Assembly: GCA_902825215.1 (NCBI GenBank)
Contig: LR782234.1
Location: forward strand, 868,001 to 932,000
Direction of reading: 5' to 3'
Length of the DNA: 64,000 bases
Origin: Pseudomonas fluorescens
GTDB taxonomy: Bacteria; Pseudomonadota; Gammaproteobacteria; Pseudomonadales; Pseudomonadaceae
Part shown: in pieces, positions 51,774-60,661 of the stretch
Layout of the letters: every line of letters begins with the position of its first letter
How positions within the stretch are numbered: the stretch's first letter is position 1
Made by a program: the position numbers and the translations under genes
Notes under the pieces: model-generated
Seen by the model: only the letters and a program-made list of their open reading frames with translations
Databases searched by the model: none
What the model was told of the DNA's origin: nothing

Positions 51774-51787
51774 GGGTTCATGAACCC
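51774..51787. promoter_or_regulatory. Perfect 14-bp palindrome upstream of phoD
   Basis: GGGTTCATGAACCC, self-complementary, 34 nt ahead of the phoD start. A half Pho-box-like TGTCAT (51765-51770) is next to it. It could be an operator or a start-proximal hairpin; no regulator is identifiable from sequence. Confidence 0.45.
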
Positions 51788-51821
51788 ATGCTTAAGTTTT
51801 CCCTTTTGCAGGGAGAACACC

Positions 51822-53363
51822 ATGAGCGATTTCAACCTCGGGCGCCGTCGGGTGATGCAAGCGGTCGGCGCCGGGCTGTTGCTGCCGGGGCTGGCGCCGG
51901 CGGTGATTGCTTCGGTCAAGGATCGTCCACAACTCACCGATGGCGTGCAATCGGGCGACCTGCTCGGCGACCGCGCGATGATCTGGAGCCGCAGCGATCG
52001 CCCGGCACGCATGGTGGTCGAGTGGGACACCCGCAGCCTGTTCGGCAATCCGCGCAAATTCGTCTCGCCACTGGCCGACGCCCGCAGCGATTTCACCGCC
52101 CGCGTCGAACTGACCGGGCTGCCCGCCGATCAGGCGATTTTCTATCGCGTGTACTTCGAAGATGCCCAGACCGGCGTTGCCAGCGAACCGTGGTTCGGCC
52201 ACCTGCGCAGCGTGCCGACGGCCAAGCGCGATATCCGTTTCGTCTGGAGCGGCGACACCGTCGGCCAGGGTTTCGGCATCAACCCGGACATTGGCGGCAT
52301 GCGCATCTACGAAGCCATGCGCCTGCGCCTGCCGGACTTCTTCATCCACAGCGGCGACACCATCTACGCCGACGGCCCGGTGCCGGCACAACTGACCACC
52401 GAAGACGGCCGCATCTGGCGCAACCTCACCACCGAAGCCAAGAGCAAAGTCGCGCAGACCCTCGACGACTATCGCGGCAATTACCGCTACAACCTGATGG
52501 ACGAAAACATCCGCCGCTTCAACGCCGAAGTGCCGCAGATCTGGCAGTGGGACGATCACGAGGTGGTCAACAATTGGTCGCCAGGCAAACAGCTGGATGA
52601 GCGCTATCAGGAAAAAAATATCCACACCCTGGTCGGCCGTGCGCGGCAGGCGTGGCTGGAATATGCGCCGATGCGCTTGCAGGCGGCCGATGGCGGCGGG
52701 CGGATTTATCGCAAGCTGAGCTATGGGCCGATGCTCGATGTGTTCGTGCTGGACATGCGCAGTTACCGCGAGGCCAACGACGACAATCTGGGTGCGGCGA
52801 AACCGTTTCTCGGGCGTGAGCAACTGGACTGGCTCAAACGCGAACTCAAGGATTCGAAGGCGCAGTGGAAAGTCATCGCCGCCGACATGCCCATTGGGCT
52901 CGGTGTGCCGGACGGCGAGGTCAGCCCAGGTGTTGCGCGCTGGGAAGCCGTGGCCAATGGCGACCCTGGCCCGGCGCAAGGGCGAGAGCTGGAGATCGCC
53001 GAATTACTCGGCTTCCTGCGCGCACAGCGAGTGCGCAATTTCGTGTTTTTGACGGCGGATGTGCATTACTGCGCCGCGCACCACTATCACCCGGACCGGG
53101 CGGCGTTCCAGGATTTCGAACCGTTCTGGGAGTTCGTTGCCGGGCCGTTGAATGCCGGGAGTTTTGGGCCCAATCCGTTGGATAAAACCTTTGGACCGCA
53201 AGTGGTCTTCGAGAAAGCCCCTGCCGCGCAGAACACCTCGCCGTTTGCCGGGTTTCAGTTTTTTGGCGAGGTGAATATTGAAGGGCAGAGCGGGGAGATG
53301 AGTGTGGTGCTGCGGGATCTGGATGGGGTGGCGGTGTTTGAGCAGAAGTTGCAGCCGGTTTGA
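51822..53363 (+). CDS. phoD: PhoD-type alkaline phosphatase, Tat-exported
   Basis: 513 residues from ATG 51822 (CAGGGAG upstream). The N-terminus has a twin-arginine signal (LGRRRVMQAVGAGLLLPGLA). Metal-site segments include FVWSGDTVGQGFG, IHSGDTIYADGP, WQWDDHEVVNNW and FLTADVHYCAAHHYHP, as in PhoD phosphodiesterases/phosphatases. It should release phosphate from esters in the periplasm or outside the cell using Ca2+/Fe3+. It stands alone between a REP doublet and the MITE-like element. Confidence 0.93.
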   Translation: MSDFNLGRRRVMQAVGAGLLLPGLAPAVIASVKDRPQLTDGVQSGDLLGDRAMIWSRSDRPARMVVEWDTRSLFGNPRKFVSPLADARSDFTARVELTGLPADQAIFYRVYFEDAQTGVASEPWFGHLRSVPTAKRDIRFVWSGDTVGQGFGINPDIGGMRIYEAMRLRLPDFFIHSGDTIYADGPVPAQLTTEDGRIWRNLTTEAKSKVAQTLDDYRGNYRYNLMDENIRRFNAEVPQIWQWDDHEVVNNWSPGKQLDERYQEKNIHTLVGRARQAWLEYAPMRLQAADGGGRIYRKLSYGPMLDVFVLDMRSYREANDDNLGAAKPFLGREQLDWLKRELKDSKAQWKVIAADMPIGLGVPDGEVSPGVARWEAVANGDPGPAQGRELEIAELLGFLRAQRVRNFVFLTADVHYCAAHHYHPDRAAFQDFEPFWEFVAGPLNAGSFGPNPLDKTFGPQVVFEKAPAAQNTSPFAGFQFFGEVNIEGQSGEMSVVLRDLDGVAVFEQKLQPV

Positions 53364-53377
53364 AGATCAAAAGCTTA

Positions 53378-53612
53378 CCCTCACCCCAGCCCTCTCCCAG
53401 AGGGAGAGGGGGCCGACCGAGGTGTCTTGCGTCCTGCATCGACCTGCAAGACCGAGGCGATTATGGACGGAGCTGCATTATCGTTTCGGCTTCTGATGCG
53501 GTTCCTGGCCGTGCTACATCTGGATTCGGTGAAGGACACTCAGGTCGGCGTCGATCTCAAGCATCCCCCAATCAGTCCCTCTCCCTTTGGGAGAGGGTTA
53601 GGGTGAGGGGCT
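53378..53612. mobile_element. MITE-like element, copy A
   Basis: The ends are complementary: CCCTCACCCCAGCCCTCTCC-like at 53378 and GGGAGAGGGTTAGGGTGAGGG at 53592-53612. About 195 nt of non-coding sequence lies between, with an inner GGGAGAGGG palindrome at each end. The internal sequence is similar, in reverse orientation, to 60363-60555 (for example GATTGGGGGATGCTT and ACGCCGACCTGAG). No transposase. Located between convergent phoD and piuB. Confidence 0.75.
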
Positions 53613-53625
53613 TTTCTCTCAGGCG

Positions 53626-56184
53626 TCAGTAAACGTCGCGGCGGTAGCGGCCCTGTTCGATCAGACGTTCGACTTCGGCGCTGCCGAGGATATCGGTGAG
53701 CACCTGATCCACGCCTGAGGCCATCCCCTGCAGGCTGCCGCAGACATAAATCACCGCACCTTCCGCCAGCCACTTCTTCAACTCATCAGCCGATTCACGC
53801 AAGCGATCCTGCACGTAAACCTTCTCGGCCTGATCGCGGGAAAATGCCAGGTCCAGGCGCGCCAGATCGCCGTTGATCAGCCACTCTTCCAGCTCAGCGC
53901 GGCAGAGGAAGTCGTGCTCACGATTACGCTCGCCAAACAGCAGCCATTGGCGTTGCTGACCATCGGCAATCCGTGCCTTGAGCAAGCTGCGCAAGCCGGC
54001 CAGACCGGTGCCGTTGCCCAGCAGAATCATCGGCACGGGCTCGTTGGGCAGATGGAAACCGCTGTTGCGGCGCACGCGCAGGCTGATGCTGCCGCCCACT
54101 GGCGCGTGTTCGGTCAGCCAGCCGGAACCGATGCCGAGAGTGCCGTCGGTATGCTGTTCCTGACGCACGATCAGTTCCAGCACGCCGTCGGCGGCGATCG
54201 AGGCGATCGAGTATTCGCGCATGGCCAGCGGCACCATGGCATCGACCAGCGATTGCGCATGCAGGCCGACCAGATGTGCGCGGTGTTCCGGCAATTGGCG
54301 CGAGGCCAGTGCCACTTCCAGCGGCTCGCTGAGGCCGTTGATGTTCACCGTGGTCTCGCCACGAATGCCGAGGCCGTCGAGGAAATGCTCGATGGCCCAC
54401 GGGCAATTGCGCGGCAGCACTTCGACCAGATCGCCGGCCAGCCAGCTGCTGGTGTCCGGCGCTTTGAGGCCGAGCAGATAAACCGGCGCGCCGCTGCTGT
54501 CGGGATTCATCAGTTCACGCCGCAGCAGCGTCCAGTTGGCGTAGCTCGGGGCCTGCCAGGTTTCGGTCGGTGCCTGCCCGGTGAGCTGGCCGAGTTGGGT
54601 TTGCCAGTGACGCAGAGCGTACGGGTCGCCGCTGTCGACTTCTACTGGCGCGAACAAGGTCTTGCCGCCGTGCTCGCCCAGCCACTGATGCAGGCGTTTG
54701 GCGAAGCCGCAGAAGTGTGCGTACTGGCGGTCGCCGAGGCCCAGCACCGCGTAGTTCAGGCTGTCGAGGGTCGCGGCCTGGCTCAGCACCTTGCGCTCGA
54801 AACCGCGCGCGCTGTCCGGCGCTTCGCCGTCGCCGAAGGTACTGACGACGAACAGGGCATTGCTCGAATCGCGCAGATCCTGCTCGCTGACGTTGGCCAG
54901 CGGCTGCACGTTGACTGGCAGTCCGGCAGCTTGCAATTGCCCGGCGGTCTGCCAGGCCAGTTGTTCGGCAAAACCGCTCTGGCTGGCGAAACCGACCAGC
55001 CACGCCGAGGCATCGCCGGCCGGTTGCTCAAGGCCTTTGCGCGCGTCCTTGATCTGCTTTTTCTTGCGTCGGCGGTCGAGGTACAGCAACCATCCGGTGA
55101 TGAAGAACAGCGGCATGCACACCGCCGCAAGGGTCACGATGATGCGCCCGACGAGGCCGAAATAGCTGCCGACGTGCAGCGCGTAAATGCTGGTCAGCAG
55201 TTGCGCCTTGAAGCTTTTGTCGGCGTAGCGGTCGACGCGTTTGACCAGGCCGGTGGCCGGGTCGAGGGTGATCTGGTTCAGCGCGCGATCATGCGGCGAG
55301 CTGTCGAGCAGGTAGAACACCGTCGCCGGTTGGCCGGCCACCGCTGGCATGCGGATGTTGTAGGCGGACAGGCCCGGGCCGGCGGCGCTGTAGATGCTGC
55401 TCCACATCGCTGCGTAGTCGGCAGTCGGTGCCGGACCTTCGGGCGCCGGACCACGACCGCCGCGCACACGCTCGTTCTGCGGTGCATCGGACAGCAGGCG
55501 CGTCAGGCCTTTGTTGTACCACTCGTAGGACCACGACAACCCGGTCAGCGCCAGCAGCAGATAGACCAGCAAACACCAGGTGCCGGCGACCGAATGCAAA
55601 TCCCAGTTGAACGCCCGACCCTTTTTCTTCCAGTCCAGCGTCAGCCACACGCGCCAGCTGTTCCACTGCCGTGGCCAGCGCAGGTACAAACCGGACAGGC
55701 AGAAAAACAGCAGCATCAAGGTGCAGGCGCCGGTGATGTTGCGCCCGGTATCGCCCATCGCCAGGAAGCGGTGCAGTTGCAGCATCAGGCCGAAGAAATC
55801 CTGGCCGACGGCATCGCCCTTGAACTCGGCGGTGTAGGGGTCGAAGTAGCGCATTTCGCCGCGCCGCTGGCCTTTGGGCGGCGTGAAGTACACCCGCGCC
55901 GCGTTGCCGCTGTCGGTTTCGACCCAGAGCATGGCGACTTTCTTGCCGGACGCGCCTTCGATGCGCTCCACCAGTTCGACCGGCGGCAGTACCCCGGCGA
56001 CCTGTTTTTCCACTTGCAGGACGGAAGGATTCAGCGCCCGCAGGATCTCGTCCTGAAACGAATAGGCCGCCCCGGTGATGCCCATCAAGGCCAGCACCAG
56101 CCCCGCGGTGATGCCAAAAAACCAGTGCAACTGGAACAGGGTTTTCTTCAACACGTCACTCGCCGTCCGTTCGAAAGTTGTCAT
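53626..56184 (-). CDS. piuB: PepSY-membrane/diflavin reductase fusion, iron-uptake associated (PiuB)
   Basis: 852 residues from ATG 56184; ATGs 12 and 96 nt upstream are also in frame and none has a good ribosome site. Residues 1-390 form a PepSY_TM unit with four membrane helices ([20 protein letters not shown] ... [20 protein letters not shown]). A flavodoxin domain (about 410-550, [18 protein letters not shown] and [14 protein letters not shown]) and a CysJ-like FAD/NADPH reductase module follow, ending YRRDVY. It should pass electrons across the inner membrane, probably to reduce ferric siderophore in the periplasm for the adjacent receptor PiuA. Confidence 0.9.
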   Translation of the reverse strand: MTTFERTASDVLKKTLFQLHWFFGITAGLVLALMGITGAAYSFQDEILRALNPSVLQVEKQVAGVLPPVELVERIEGASGKKVAMLWVETDSGNAARVYFTPPKGQRRGEMRYFDPYTAEFKGDAVGQDFFGLMLQLHRFLAMGDTGRNITGACTLMLLFFCLSGLYLRWPRQWNSWRVWLTLDWKKKGRAFNWDLHSVAGTWCLLVYLLLALTGLSWSYEWYNKGLTRLLSDAPQNERVRGGRGPAPEGPAPTADYAAMWSSIYSAAGPGLSAYNIRMPAVAGQPATVFYLLDSSPHDRALNQITLDPATGLVKRVDRYADKSFKAQLLTSIYALHVGSYFGLVGRIIVTLAAVCMPLFFITGWLLYLDRRRKKKQIKDARKGLEQPAGDASAWLVGFASQSGFAEQLAWQTAGQLQAAGLPVNVQPLANVSEQDLRDSSNALFVVSTFGDGEAPDSARGFERKVLSQAATLDSLNYAVLGLGDRQYAHFCGFAKRLHQWLGEHGGKTLFAPVEVDSGDPYALRHWQTQLGQLTGQAPTETWQAPSYANWTLLRRELMNPDSSGAPVYLLGLKAPDTSSWLAGDLVEVLPRNCPWAIEHFLDGLGIRGETTVNINGLSEPLEVALASRQLPEHRAHLVGLHAQSLVDAMVPLAMREYSIASIAADGVLELIVRQEQHTDGTLGIGSGWLTEHAPVGGSISLRVRRNSGFHLPNEPVPMILLGNGTGLAGLRSLLKARIADGQQRQWLLFGERNREHDFLCRAELEEWLINGDLARLDLAFSRDQAEKVYVQDRLRESADELKKWLAEGAVIYVCGSLQGMASGVDQVLTDILGSAEVERLIEQGRYRRDVY

Positions 56185-56286
56185 CACGGCGCGCATTATG
56201 CCGTGGGTTGTCGTGAAGCGTTTTTCGTTACACGCAAAAGCCCCGTTCAATTGAATGAACGGGGCCAGGCCTTGCGGCATATCTCA

Positions 56287-56382
56287 TGTGGGAGCGAGCC
56301 TGCTCGCGAATGCGGTGGGTCAGTGACGATGATGCCGACTGAGTTACCGCTTTCGCGAGCAGGCTCGCTCCCACATTTGCCT
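56287..56382. repeat. REP doublet 4
   Basis: Inverted GTGGGAGCGAGCCTGCTCGCGAA cores between piuA and piuB, which run in the same direction. It makes a strong hairpin between receptor and reductase messages. Confidence 0.92.
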
Positions 56383-56397
56383 CTGTTTTCACATCGG

Positions 56398-58713
56398 TCA
56401 GAAGTGGAAGTTGGTGCTCAACAGCGCCGTACGGCCCGCCGCCTGGTTGGCGAAGTGGGTCGAGAAGGCTTTGTCGTAATAGGTTTCGTCGGTCAGGTTC
56501 TGCACGTTGAGTTGCAGGTCGACGTTCTTGGTCAGCTTGTAGGCGGCCATCGCGTCGTAACGTACATAGGAATCGACCATCGTGGTGTTGGCGACACTGC
56601 CGTAGACGTCGTCGACATAGAACGCGCCACCGCCGATCGTCAGCTTCGGCGTGACCTGGTAAGTGGTCCACAGGCTGGCGCTGTTTTTCGGCGTGTTCGG
56701 CAGATCGTTGCCGTCGTTGGCCCGACCCAGCGGGCCGCCGTCAACCTGTTCGCTGTCCATGAACGCGTAACCGGCGAACACCTGCCACTTGTCGGTGAGC
56801 TTGCCGCTGGCCGATAGCTCGAAACCTTGTACGCGGGTCTTGCCAGCGTTTTCGTAGGAAGAAGTGTCGACCTGCACGCGAGCGTTTTCTTTCTCGGTGC
56901 GGAAGATGTCAGCGGTCAGCGACAGGCGATCATTGAGCAGATCCCACTTGGTGCCGATCTCGTAGTTCTTGGTGGTTTCCGGCTCCATGTCGCTGCTCAG
57001 CAGGTTGCCGCTGCGATCCGGCGTGCCGCCCAGCGGGTTGCCTTCCTGGCCTTCGCCCAGGGTGTTGCCCGGCGGCGTGGCGGAGGTGGCGTAGGAGGCG
57101 TAGATGCTGCCGTTTTCCGCCGGCTTGTAGACCACGCCGAACTGGCCGGTCACGAACTCGCTGGTGTCATCGCCCTTGGACGTGGTGCGACCGGCTGCGT
57201 TGTAGGTCTTGTAGTCGGTGTCGAAGTGGTCGTAACGCAGGCCCATGTTCACCAGCCACTGCTCGGACAGCTCCAGGGTGTCGAACACGTACAGCGCGTA
57301 AGTGTCGGCCTGGGTGTCGGTGCCGGCGTAGTTGCGCGAGATCGCACCGTTCCATGGATCGTTCGGATTCGGATTCGACAGCGAGGTGCAGTTGTAACCG
57401 CTGGCGGCGCCGATCAGCCCCGGGTTGCAGTTGGTCGTTACGGCGCTGGTGCGCGGCGTAGTGTCGGTGTTGACGTTGTACGAGGATTTCTCGCTCTGCT
57501 CACGGGTGTATTCGACCCCGGTGGAGAAGCTGTTCTTGAAACCGGCCACGTAGAACGTCCCGAACAGGTCGGTCTGGTTGGTGGTGGTTTCGGTGTTGCT
57601 CACCCGTGTATTGGCGCGACGCCAGACGCTGCCGTTGTTGACGTTGCCCTTGCTGTCGTCCGGCTGGGTGAGGATGTAATCCTGCATGCTGGTGCCGTGG
57701 CGCAGGGTGTTCTTGATGGTCAGCGCGTCGTTCAGGTCGTGCTCGATGGCGAACGTCGCGGTGTCGGTGCGGCCCTTGCGGAAATCGCGGTCCAGACCGT
57801 AGAAATTGTCGTGATCGCCACCGGCATACGGCTTGTCCGGATTGGACTTGGTGCGCGCGGCCGAACCACCGGTTGGGATGGTGTACGGGATGCCCGAATC
57901 CGGCGTGTCGTTGCTTTCCAGATGGTAGTAATCGAGGTTGACGCGGGTGTCGGTGCCCAGGCCAAACGCCAGCGACGGTGCGATGCCCCAGCGGTCGTAA
58001 TCGACCTTGTCGCGACCGGCGACGTTGCTCTCGTGGCTCATCAGGTTCAGACGGCCGGCAGCGCTGTCGCTGAACTGATAGTTGCCGTCGAGGGTGTAGC
58101 GCTGGGTCTGGTCGGAGCCGTAGGTGAAACCGCCGTCGAACGAGTTGCCAAGATGGGCTTTCTTGCTCACCAGGTTGATGCTGCCGCCGGCCGCGCCACG
58201 ACCGCCGATGGCGGAGTTGGGGCCCTTGCTGACTTCGATGTTCTCGACGGCGAAGATTTCACGGCTCTGCGAACCGGTGTCGCGCACGCCGTCCAGGTAG
58301 GTGTCGCCCTGCGCATCGAAACCACGGATGAACGGACGGTCGCCCTGCGGGTTGCCGCCTTCACCGGCGCCAAAAGTGATGCCCGGCACGGTGCGCAGCG
58401 CGTCCTGCATGTTCAGCGCGCCGGTGTCTTTGAGCACCTGTTGCGGAATGACAGTGACCGAGCGCGGCGTATCGACCAGCGGCGCGGTGTACTTGGGCGA
58501 GGAAGCCTTCTCGACTTGATAGGACGTCGAGTCCTGAGCTTCGGCAGTGATGGCGGTGGCGTCCAGGGCGATGGCATTACCAGAGGCTTTGCTCTCGGTC
58601 TTTTCCGCGGCGAACACCATCTGGCCTGCGGAGCCGGCGGTGATTGCCACGCCGATTGCCGAGGCGAGCAGACGTGGTGAACTGACCGGTAATTGTGCGT
58701 GTTGACGTGCCAT
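56398..58713 (-). CDS. piuA: TonB-dependent catecholate siderophore receptor PiuA (Fiu family)
   Basis: 771 residues from ATG 58713, preceded by GGGGAGGGG. Signal peptide 1-36 (cleavage near VFAAE), plug domain about 60-190 (DTPRSVTVIPQQVLKDTGAL, then SREIFAVENIEVSKGPNSAI), then a 22-strand barrel ending in ALLSTNFHF with the terminal Phe needed for outer membrane insertion. Identity with PiuA/Fiu is supported by piuC divergent and piuB downstream. In P. aeruginosa this receptor takes up catechol siderophores and catechol-conjugated drugs. Iron-dependent repression by Fur is expected. Confidence 0.93.
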   Translation of the reverse strand: MARQHAQLPVSSPRLLASAIGVAITAGSAGQMVFAAEKTESKASGNAIALDATAITAEAQDSTSYQVEKASSPKYTAPLVDTPRSVTVIPQQVLKDTGALNMQDALRTVPGITFGAGEGGNPQGDRPFIRGFDAQGDTYLDGVRDTGSQSREIFAVENIEVSKGPNSAIGGRGAAGGSINLVSKKAHLGNSFDGGFTYGSDQTQRYTLDGNYQFSDSAAGRLNLMSHESNVAGRDKVDYDRWGIAPSLAFGLGTDTRVNLDYYHLESNDTPDSGIPYTIPTGGSAARTKSNPDKPYAGGDHDNFYGLDRDFRKGRTDTATFAIEHDLNDALTIKNTLRHGTSMQDYILTQPDDSKGNVNNGSVWRRANTRVSNTETTTNQTDLFGTFYVAGFKNSFSTGVEYTREQSEKSSYNVNTDTTPRTSAVTTNCNPGLIGAASGYNCTSLSNPNPNDPWNGAISRNYAGTDTQADTYALYVFDTLELSEQWLVNMGLRYDHFDTDYKTYNAAGRTTSKGDDTSEFVTGQFGVVYKPAENGSIYASYATSATPPGNTLGEGQEGNPLGGTPDRSGNLLSSDMEPETTKNYEIGTKWDLLNDRLSLTADIFRTEKENARVQVDTSSYENAGKTRVQGFELSASGKLTDKWQVFAGYAFMDSEQVDGGPLGRANDGNDLPNTPKNSASLWTTYQVTPKLTIGGGAFYVDDVYGSVANTTMVDSYVRYDAMAAYKLTKNVDLQLNVQNLTDETYYDKAFSTHFANQAAGRTALLSTNFHF

Positions 58714-58870
58714 TTTTATTCCCCTCCCCAAGGATTTGAGGCGGCGGAATATAGGGTAAACAGGTATTTGTATCAATTGCGAAAAATTACTATTCGCGAC
58801 AAATTTACATTCTTTACAATTTAACCTTACGGTTTTTACCAGTTCATTCGTCCCGGCGTTTTACACGGGC

Positions 58871-58889
58871 AATAAGAATCAATACCATT
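58871..58889. promoter_or_regulatory. Fur-box-like site between piuA and piuC
   Basis: AATAAGAATCAATACCATT matches 16 of 19 positions of an extended Fur repeat (AATGAGAATCATTATCATT). It lies 158 nt upstream of piuA and 31 nt upstream of piuC, in an AT-rich stretch unlike the surrounding DNA, where Fur could control both. Confidence 0.65.
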
Positions 58890-58919
58890 GCCGCCTCTTT
58901 GCCATCAGGTGACATCGCC

Positions 58920-59600
58920 ATGCTGCTGCACATTCCCGGACTGTTCGCCAAAGAAGAGGTGCAGCGTATCCGTCAGGCGCTGGAGCAGGCCGATTGGGCC
59001 GATGGCAAGATCACTGCGGGCTTTCAATCGGCCAAGGCCAAGCACAATCTGCAACTGCCCGAAGGCCATCCGCTGGCCAAGGAAATCGGCGCGGCGATGC
59101 TCGAACGGCTGTGGAAAAACCCACTGTTCATGTCCGCCGCGCTGCCGCACAAGGTCTTTCCTCCGTTGATCAACTGCTACACGGCCGGCGGCAGTTTCGA
59201 TTTCCACATCGACAACGCCGTGCGCCAGCCCAAGGGCAGCATCGAGCGCGTGCGTACCGACTTGTCGGCCACGTTGTTTTTCAGTGAGCCTGCGGATTAC
59301 GACGGCGGCGAGCTGGAGATTCAAGACACCTACGGCACGCAACAAGTGAAACTGCCGGCCGGCGACATGGTGTTGTACCCCGGCACCAGTCTGCACAAGG
59401 TCAATGCCGTCACCCGTGGCGCGCGTTATGCCTCGTTTTTCTGGACGCAAAGTCTGGTGCGCGAAGACAGTCAGCGTGCGTTGCTGTTCGAGATGGACGG
59501 GGCGATTCAGCAACTCACGCATGATGTTCCCGACCACCCTTCGCTGATCCGCCTCACCGGCACTTATCACAACTTGCTGCGCCGCTGGGTCGAGGTATGA
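58920..59600 (+). CDS. piuC: Fe2+/2-oxoglutarate-dependent dioxygenase PiuC (PKHD type)
   Basis: 226 residues from ATG 58920. The double-stranded beta-helix contains the HxD ([14 protein letters not shown]) and distal His ([20 protein letters not shown], with the Arg for 2-oxoglutarate). Family members are prolyl-hydroxylase-like oxygenases repressed by Fur and adjacent to piuA. They may process siderophores or mark low iron; the true substrate is unknown. Its stop overlaps the next start by 4 nt. Confidence 0.95.
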   Translation: MLLHIPGLFAKEEVQRIRQALEQADWADGKITAGFQSAKAKHNLQLPEGHPLAKEIGAAMLERLWKNPLFMSAALPHKVFPPLINCYTAGGSFDFHIDNAVRQPKGSIERVRTDLSATLFFSEPADYDGGELEIQDTYGTQQVKLPAGDMVLYPGTSLHKVNAVTRGARYASFFWTQSLVREDSQRALLFEMDGAIQQLTHDVPDHPSLIRLTGTYHNLLRRWVEV

Positions 59601-60352
59601 GTTTCCAGTTGCGCCGCGAGGAAGTCCTCGATGCGGCCGGGTTGACGGCGATGCTTGAAGAAAGCCCGGCCCGTGCCGCACAGGCGATTCTGCTGGCAGC
59701 AGGTGAGGGCGAAGTCGAAGCGCAGGCGTTGCTCGGGCAGATCTTGCTCGATGGCCGAGGCATCGCTCAGGATCAACCGCTGGCGCTGCGCTGGTTCGGT
59801 ATTGCCGCCGAGCGTGGGCATCTGATGGCGCGCAACATGCTCGGGCGCTGTCATGAGCATGGCTGGGGTTGTGTGGCGGATGCGTTGGTCGCGGCGCAGC
59901 ATTATCGGATCGCCGCAGAAGCCGGGCTGGATTGGGCGATGTACAACCTCGCCAATTTGCTCGCCACCGGGCGCGGTGTCGCGGTTGATCATCTGCAGGC
60001 GCTGGCGCTGTATTCGCGCGCGGCTGAACTGGGCCATGCGAAATCGATGAATCTGCTGGGGCGCTATCTGGAAGAAGGGCAGGTGTGCCCGGCGGATCTT
60101 ACGGCGGCGCGTGATTGGTATCGGCGCTCGGCTGAGGGCGGGGATTTTCGAGGGCAGTTCAGTTATGCGGCGGTGTTGGCGGGGGAGGGCAGGATTGATG
60201 AGGCGCTCGCTTGGCTAGAGAAAGCCTTGGTTGGCGGCAATCTGAATTTTCTGCGGGTGGCGAGTCAGACGCTGGCTGATGCGGCAGATCCGAGGGTTCA
60301 GGCGATGGCGGCTCGGTACTCGGCTCGGTACACAGAATTGCAGCGCGGCTGA
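59597..60352 (+). CDS. Sel1-repeat protein, piuC partner
   Basis: 251 residues. Sel1/TPR-like repeats from about residue 50 to 225: [72 protein letters not shown]. No signal peptide. It overlaps piuC (ATGA), as in P. aeruginosa (PA4516 position), so translation is coupled. Sel1 proteins are interaction scaffolds; its partner is unknown. Confidence 0.9.
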   Translation: MSFQLRREEVLDAAGLTAMLEESPARAAQAILLAAGEGEVEAQALLGQILLDGRGIAQDQPLALRWFGIAAERGHLMARNMLGRCHEHGWGCVADALVAAQHYRIAAEAGLDWAMYNLANLLATGRGVAVDHLQALALYSRAAELGHAKSMNLLGRYLEEGQVCPADLTAARDWYRRSAEGGDFRGQFSYAAVLAGEGRIDEALAWLEKALVGGNLNFLRVASQTLADAADPRVQAMAARYSARYTELQRG

Positions 60353-60362
60353 AACCGCAAAG

Positions 60363-60555
60363 CCCTCACCCTAGCCCTCTCCCAGGGGGAGAGGGGACCG
60401 ATTGGGGGATGCTTGGGAGGTACGCCGACCTGAGAATGCTATGCCGAATCCATAATCGACGCGGTATTTCCGGTCGGTGAATGACGTCCTACACCGCGGT
60501 CGGCTCCCTCTCCCTCGGGAGAGGGCTGGGCGGGCGGCGTTCCGATGAGGGGCCT
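60363..60555. mobile_element. MITE-like element, copy B
   Basis: Starts CCCTCACCCTAGCCCTCTCC and ends with GGGAGAGGGCTGGGCGGGCG plus GATGAGGGG, so its right end is degraded. The core shares several blocks with copy A read in reverse: GATTGGGGGATGCTT, ACGCCGACCTGAG, CCGAATCC, CCATAATCG and GCGGTCGG-CTCCCTCTCCC. Non-coding, in the 309-nt gap between the Sel1 gene and speC. Confidence 0.75.
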
Positions 60556-60595
60556 CGGTTTCAAGTACAACGAAGATTCCCATCCGAACACCCAC

Positions 60596-60624
60596 AAAAA
60601 AGCCCACATCATCGTGGGCTTTTT
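60596..60624. terminator. Bidirectional terminator after speC
   Basis: AGCCCAC-ATCATC-GTGGGCT flanked by an A-run on one side and TTTT on the other. It serves speC on the minus strand and would also stop plus-strand transcription. Confidence 0.92.
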
Positions 60625-60626
60625 AA

Positions 60627-60661
60627 CTTGCAGCTAACAGCTAGAAACTTGCAGCTGCTTC
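60627..60661. repeat. Half copy of the GCAGCTACAAG dyad repeat
   Basis: ACTTGCAGCTAACAGCTAGA then AACTTGCAGCTGCTTCTT closely resembles the right arm of the dyad at 36754-36841. Only one arm is present, directly against the speC stop codon. Confidence 0.6.

Noticed and set aside
53914..56817. 967-codon plus-strand frame over piuB
   Set aside because: It is antisense to a protein with clear PepSY and flavodoxin motifs and spans a REP doublet and the end of piuA.
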